Shown here: one piece after another, positions 58,452 through 64,000 of the stretch
How the letters are laid out: each line of letters begins with the position of its first letter
Numbering within the stretch: the first letter of the stretch is position 1
NCBI RefSeq assembly: GCF_001640805.2
Contig: NC_066852.1
Span: forward strand, 4,634,194 to 4,698,193
From: Lates calcarifer
Lineage: Eukaryota > Chordata > Actinopteri > Centropomidae
Direction of reading: 5' to 3'
DNA length: 64,000 bases
Program-made: the position numbers and the translations under genes
The notes under the pieces: model-generated
The model's input: only the letters and a program-made list of their open reading frames with translations
Told to the model about the DNA's origin: nothing
Database searches by the model: none

Positions 58452-61400
58452 TCCATGTAAGTGTGCCAGCATGCACAATACCAGGACCTGCCACAGCAAT
58501 CTAGCCATTTGCTGCTGAAGTCATTTGTTGCACAGCATGGTATATGGTTTGGTCATGAAAATCAATATGGTGTCATACAGTATGAACAGCAATATGAATG
58601 TCTGTAGATCATCTACACAGTTACTCAGAGCTTGTTGCCTTTATAGAGACGTATGGTCTGAATGTATTCAGCATAAACAACATTTACTCAAGCAAGTAAA
58701 TTTCAAGAATGAACAGATGGGGAATTGGGGAAAATGGTAGTGCAATACACATGACATAACATCCACTTGTGTGCAGAAATGTCATATTATAAGCTGTTGT
58801 CATTATCTCATGTGCTTTATTACAGCCCACAACATTTCTTTAATCAAGCGCAAAGGGTTTTGTGTCCCTCCCCCATCTCTGCACACTGCATCACCTTTGT
58901 AATTGTAATGCATTCAGACAGTTAGAGAATATCATTTGTTTTGTAATCATCAATTGGTGACCTTAGGGATATGAACAGTGAAAATTCACTTTGGGGCCTG
59001 TTGGTAACAATAGAATCAGCTCTGGCAAATTTGATTACACTTGATTCCTGTCTAATCACACTGTAATTTTCAGAAAGTAATTGTTAATACTTACTGCATA
59101 ATAATGCTTTTACCTACAACTCACCTCATCACGCCCCACTCCCCACTGATTATGTGAAGCAACACAGTTAGGGAAGATGTTTTTTTTTTTGTTTTTTTTT
59201 TTTCTTTACAGGTTTATCACAATTGTCAAGTAGTGCTTCTGTAATCTGACAATCTTCAAGGGCCAAGCCTGCATTTAACTTTCGAGTCCCTATCATGGTG
59301 ATGTCCAATTTCCATCAGTGCCAACAATGCACATCAACTTGACAACCAAGAAAATCAACTTGGCTAGAAATAACTGCCAAGAAATCAGTATGTTTGTTCT
59401 TTCTTTCAGCTCTGTCCCAAGCAAATCAATGGATTAATGATTGACTTTAAATGCAATGTGATAATTTATGCTCAAGTGTGGCTCAGTACACAGCAGTCAC
59501 TATTATTATTTCCAAGCATGCAATGGAGATATATTCTATTCATCAGGATTGTTCATTTTTCAAACAGTAGTGTGGCCACAGCCTTCTGCAGACACAGACA
59601 TGAACAAGTCAAACTGTGTGTGTGTGTACATACCAAAAAATTAAATCAAATTAAACAAAACAAACAAACAAACAAAAAAAAAAAACAGCTCTATATAGAT
59701 GTTGCTCAGACGTGCACAAAACATATTCTGAGAACATATAAAGGCAAGGGAATAACATTTACATCTATTGTGAAATGAAGTTATCTTTATTGGCCTCAAA
59801 GTATTAGCCTTGCATAGCCAAAGAATATCTCACATGCTCAGTCAACAATAAGCCAGAAAACGTCCTCTGAGAATTGATAAAACCCAAGCAGATGCTGTCT
59901 GTTCCAGACCAATCAATAACCCTGTGTTTGAGTAGTCATGTGACCTTCCACCACTAAAACACCCTCAATTATTCTCAAAGGGTTTGTAGTGCAAATATAC
60001 AGCATGTATGATGCCTGATACTGCATCATTCTATTTATCATTATCACCTTCAAAGTTTTTCTGGCCAACATATTCAGCATAGTGGGCTGTAAAACCTACA
60101 TGGGAGCTGAGATTCAGCAATAAAAATTGTGTTTGTTGCTACAAATGACAACTGTTACATTTGATTCATTATTTAGTATTTATATAAAGATAAGGATTAA
60201 AGCAGCTTTCAGCAAACTTTATAGTTTTTGAAAGCAGCCTAATTGGTGCACCAGTTATATGAAGGAAGAATTCATTTTGATATCTAGTGAACAATTTACT
60301 TTAGTGACCACACACAGTGACAGACAGTGCATTTGTGAGCAGTGATTTATAGTGCCTTCCAGGGGTTAACAGGTGGAACAGGTGTGAGCTGTGTGAACGG
60401 GATCTGAGATAAGTTTTCTATTTTTGAGAGGAAATTTATTGACTGAAGGAGGCAGCCAGTAAATTGACAAGTTGTTGGAGGCTTTTGTGGGTTGGCTATC
60501 TGGACTGTTGTACCAGACAGTGAAACCTGTGAGAATACTACAGTTTTGTTGTTTAATGCAAGAGAGATATAAGTTTCATTTGCTTTAAATTCAATGAATA
60601 AGTTTATCAATGAATTCATGACCTTGACAGAAGTGTTTGAGGACAAATGGGATATTGCAGCCTTCTGCTTGCTGCTTTGCATTTCAAACAGCTAAGCTTC
60701 CACATACAGTAGATCAGTTTATTCAGGCTCAAATAGCTGTGCATCACATACTATCACATTCTGAATGGTATTTCAATTTAATCAAATTGAGTCTCCTTTG
60801 GCCAAGAGATCGCAGATCACAATGAAAGAATCCACTGTTCGTGCTAATGCAGCATGCACTCTGAATGCATGATGTAAATGTTTGTTTTTCTCTTTTCTTC
60901 CCCTCTCTCTAGGTAAGTGAAACAAATTGCTGAGGCTGATTGAAAGTGGACTGCCTTGGGGTACCAGATTCAACAAAATACCCTGCTCTGGTACAGTACC
61001 CAGCCATTATACTGAGGGAACAGTTGTTTCTCTCATTAACACACACCCTGACTGAGTGGTTGATGTTACACATTGTTGTGTTTATTCTTTTTTCATGCTA
61101 CATTTTGATCACAGTAGTGGGGTGGCTTTGGAAGTAATCCAGTGTTTTTGAGAAGTTTTTGATGGGTGATGAAGTGTATTGGCTTTGTTGGAAGTATTGG
61201 GACTCAAAGTGTTGGCAGTTTTGTTGTGATTCTGCAGTGACTTAAATTGTGTTAGTACTCTGAACCTGAGGCTGTACAACCTTTGACTTCCACTGAAGAC
61301 AACTGTTTCCAACAGTCAAGGCAAATGAATTGTCATCTTGAAATATTGTGTGTGACCATGCAGGGTGGGTGGGGTCCTGTCTTTACTGACTCCCTCGTGC

Positions 61401-61925
61401 CACCTGTGGCCTGTGGTGTGATTTGTGCTATGGCGAACACCAACAACTGAAATTACAGCAGTTGAACTGAATTAAGATTCTTCATTATATGACAGAGTTT
61501 CCTTGGAGACTTGAGTTTTCAGCTTTTTGATTTTTTGTTGTTGTTTTTTTATGGCACTGTGATGTTTTTGGTCAACCAGTTATGCATACTTGGAGGTGGT
61601 AATATGCGATGTGCACTGGTCCTTTTTAATTAGGAATTTTCTATTGAAATAACATTATTTTCTTTTTCTAGAGTGAGAGAGAGGTACAGAAATGTGATTA
61701 TAAACAATCAGCAAATTTTGTAATTTATTCATGTAGATTTCATACTGTAAACAGTCTCAGAGCAGGAGCAAGAGCAGTCTAAAACCTGTCTAAAACCAGA
61801 AAAAGCAATGATATGTAAGCAATGATTTCAAAGAGACTAAATACAAAATAAATACCAGTAAACATTATGATAAATTAACCGTATCCATAGAACAGTTCAT
61901 ACACATACAATAATAGCAAGATGCC
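58452..61925. other. gene-free interval
   Basis: Contains T-runs (59180-59203), CAAA repeats (about 59650-59685) and a balanced stretch at 58800-59110 that may be conserved non-coding DNA. No coding sequence recognised. Confidence 0.4.
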
Positions 61926-61944
61926 AGTCTGCCCATTGAGTTCA

Positions 61945-62055
61945 CTTCAATAGGAGAGGCCAGGGATCAAATCACCAGCTCTGTGTTAAGTGGAGAACCT
62001 GCTCTACCGACTAAGATTCAGCTGACCCAGATTTGAACCACCAACAGTTTGAGCT
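61945..62055 (-). mobile_element. tRNA-like SINE, two-part copy on the minus strand
   Basis: On the minus strand a B-box-like GGTGGTTCAAATCT (62030-62043) is followed by an A-box-like CTTAGTCGGTAGAGC (about 62001-62015) and a second B box GGTGATTTGATCCC (61963-61976). The A-to-second-B spacing fits one tRNA-derived head, and the first B box appears to be the end of another head. The same family occurs at 38485-38565. The folds are incomplete, so this is not a functional tRNA gene. Confidence 0.6.
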
Positions 62056-62338
62056 GCAATACGAAAACTTGCAGCTGATGTCAGTGTATAGGAGCAAATT
62101 CAGTTCAGTCTTTTTATTATTATTTTATAGGATCACAGCATACTCTCTTTCCTTTTGATAAATGTCAGACAGCTTTCACTCAGCTCCACACTAACAATCG
62201 ACACAGAGTCTTCAGAGGAAAATTTACTTCTAATACAATACGTCATAACATTTCTGTGTTTTTAAACAAGTGTTTAAAGATAATGAATAAAAAAAATAAA
62301 AAGGCAAGCTGACTTGTAATGAACCTGAGCCCTTCTTC
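62056..62338. other. gene-free interval
   Basis: Unremarkable AT-rich sequence. Confidence 0.4.
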
Positions 62339-62795
62339 AATGTCAAGTCAAGTCAGGTCAGTTTTATTCATATATATATATATATATATATATATAATTC
62401 ACAACAGAAGTTATCTGGAGGCACTGTACATATAGAGCAGGTCTAGACCAAACTCTTGATCTTAAATTTACAGAGAGAGACCCAACAGATCCCACCATGA
62501 GCAGCACTAGGCGACTGTGTCAAGGAACAACTTCCTTTTAAGAGGCAGAAATCATTGTAACAACATTGTAAATACACAGACTAAGTCAAAATGTAAATAG
62601 TAGTAATAATAATGATAATTATAGCTAAAGGAATAATAATGACAGAGCAGTGAAACATTAATAGCAATAACAGTACCACTAACACTAATAAATGTTTAAT
62701 TGTTGTAACATCAGTTGAGCTGGATCATGGGAGCAGCAGGAGACTCTACAGCTCCGGAGGCAGAACCCTGCAGTAAGAGAGAGAAAGAAAGAATC
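62339..62795 (+). repeat. common teleost interspersed repeat
   Basis: Recognised blocks in order are GTCAAGTCAAGTCAGGTCAG, a (TA)n tract (62371-62396), CACAACAGAAGTTATCTGGA, GAGCAGGTCTAGACC, AGAGACCCAACAG, an imperfect TAATAATAATGATAAT stretch, and GGGAGCAGCAGGAGACTCTA followed by CAGAACC and GAGAGAGAAAGA. This block series is very common in fish DNA. The class is uncertain, probably a non-LTR-derived or composite repeat. It encodes nothing intact. Confidence 0.7.
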
Positions 62796-63409
62796 AAAGC
62801 AGTTTTCAGTTCAAGTTGCCTCAGTTTAGAAATGTCATCTCATTCGGCTTTGCTGCCACTGGCTCTGAGGTTAAGTCACTGTGTTTGTGTTTGATTCCCT
62901 CTGGTTGTGTGTCATGCAGCATAATTGAGTTCAAATTGAATATGAGCCACAAATCAGTACAATTAATGGATGATTGGAGTGTGTCTTGTGAGGGCACAGG
63001 GTAGGCAAATCTTCCCAGTCCTCAGACATTAATACCTAAGAACCCATACAGGAACAAGATGACACATGATGCTCGTGGTTAACAGAGGAATGGCTTGCTG
63101 TAGGTCTGCTTATTTTTCCAAATTAATTGCGGCCAATGCCTGTGCATTTGCTTTAATTGTACATTCTGTGACTTTAGATAAAGCATGAGGAGTAAGTCTT
63201 GCACTTCAAAATGGCATTTTGTAACCAAGTGTGCAGGTATAGTGGAATAAAATAATGTTGAGGATTAAATTCTACATTTCTACATTCTACATTTTCTACA
63301 TCTGTTTTCGTGTCAGCAGCAGTTGTTGTGTTACGTATCAACTTTTTAGAATTGGTATTTCATCCATTACATGAACAATGCCTCCTTAAAAACATCACAT
63401 TTTGGGGAA
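62796..63409. other. gene-free interval
   Basis: No recognisable feature. A short CTACATT tandem lies at about 63272-63300. Confidence 0.4.
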
Positions 63410-63930
63410 TTCATAATCGGTGTTGGGTAACGTTACTTTTAAAAACAACTTGCTACATTGCAAAATTACTGATATTTAAAAGTAAAATGTTACCTTAGTA
63501 ACCTACTGAGAAAAGTAACTTGTTAGAATAGTTTTGCGTTATCCTCAGAGTGACAGCTTTAGCCAAAATAAAAGATAACCGTTGCTGTTTCAGAGCTGTA
63601 GCACCAGCAACATTCTCCTCCTCACTGGTCCTTTGTTACTGGTGTTCTTTAGCGGTGAGCTTCCTCAATTTTTAGGTAGAGTTCTTCGCAGCTGATGGAC
63701 ACACACACACATCACCCAAGCACAATATGCATTTCACTGTGATGTTTTGTTCCTTTTTGCCAACATATTCAAAATAATGTGAATATTTCCACAACGTAAA
63801 GGCCATCCCCTCAGCCGTGTCGCCAACTAAGCTACACTTACACTAGTGTTACTCATTTCAACCAAAATGTTATCCGAGTACTCTGATGCACTAATTTGTA
63901 GTGCGTTACCCCCCCAACACTGTTCATAAA
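63410..63930. mobile_element. hAT-type MITE with 8 bp target duplication
   Basis: The element is 63418-63922 (505 bp). It begins CGGTGTTGGGTAACG, and its right end GCGTTACCCCCCCAACACTG is the imperfect reverse complement (CAGTGTTGGG ... TAACGC). Flanks TTCATAAT (63410-63417) and TTCATAAA (63923-63930) are an 8 bp duplication with one mismatch, as expected for hAT. The interior has no transposase, only non-coding DNA with a CA tract. Confidence 0.85.
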
Positions 63931-64000
63931 AATACTAGTGAGCAATGATAAAAATACTTTATTTGGTTACAGATGAGCAACATTTCTGTTTGCTGCCACC

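Noticed and set aside
61945..62055. tRNA gene on the minus strand
   Set aside because: A and B boxes are degenerate and the acceptor and anticodon stems do not pair, so a SINE remnant fits better.

Overview
The window looks like non-coding, AT-rich teleost fish DNA, probably from a spiny-rayed fish. That reading rests on the repeat types: hAT-type miniature elements, Tc1/mariner relics, CR1/L2-like LINE 3' ends, tRNA-like SINE pieces, abundant (CA)n/(TA)n microsatellites, and a Gmr1-type Ty3/gypsy retrotransposon of the kind known from cod and other deuterostomes. I found no convincing host protein-coding exon, rRNA, tRNA gene or CRISPR array. The only long open reading frame belongs to the retrotransposon.

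Layout. 1-5.6 kb: intergenic DNA with one LINE 3' end (about 430-962) and a decayed MITE-like stretch near 3.8-4.1 kb. 5626-12054: a complete LTR retrotransposon. Its LTRs are 354 and 355 bp and differ only by one T in a T-run; the target duplication is CCCT; there is a tRNA-Pro-like primer binding site, one intact 1560-codon Gag-Pol frame, and a polypurine tract. Its domain order is Gag, protease, integrase, reverse transcriptase, RNase H, so integrase comes before RT. Its Gag carries a SCAN-like capsid segment. 12-40 kb: long gene-free DNA with microsatellites, Tc1/mariner relics near 20.4 and 36 kb, copies of a common fish repeat near 25.3 and 37.7 kb, a SINE near 38.5 kb and an inverted pair of LINE 3' ends at 38.74-39.35 kb.

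40146-49373: the second highlight, a head-to-tail array of four copies (A-D) of a hairpin-ended repeat. Three extra copies of the 3' terminal module follow. The two ends carry short hairpins whose stems differ in sequence but keep their pairing. Copies A-C have a 0.9-1.3 kb insert between two copies of an internal module, copy D is compact, and copy B also carries a Tc1 transposase fragment. Tail hairpins and a CTAA end suggest a Helitron/Helentron-like non-autonomous element, but this is inference.

49.5-64 kb: a decayed hAT piece with part of a BED-type zinc finger, an 880 bp solo LTR on the minus strand (53080-53959, target duplication GTATG), two hAT-type MITEs with 8 bp target duplications (57931-58443 and 63418-63922), a two-part tRNA-like SINE on the minus strand near 62 kb, and a common fish repeat at 62.34-62.79 kb. 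The window therefore records several waves of transposition. The Gmr1-like element is the youngest and the only one that could still be autonomous on sequence grounds.
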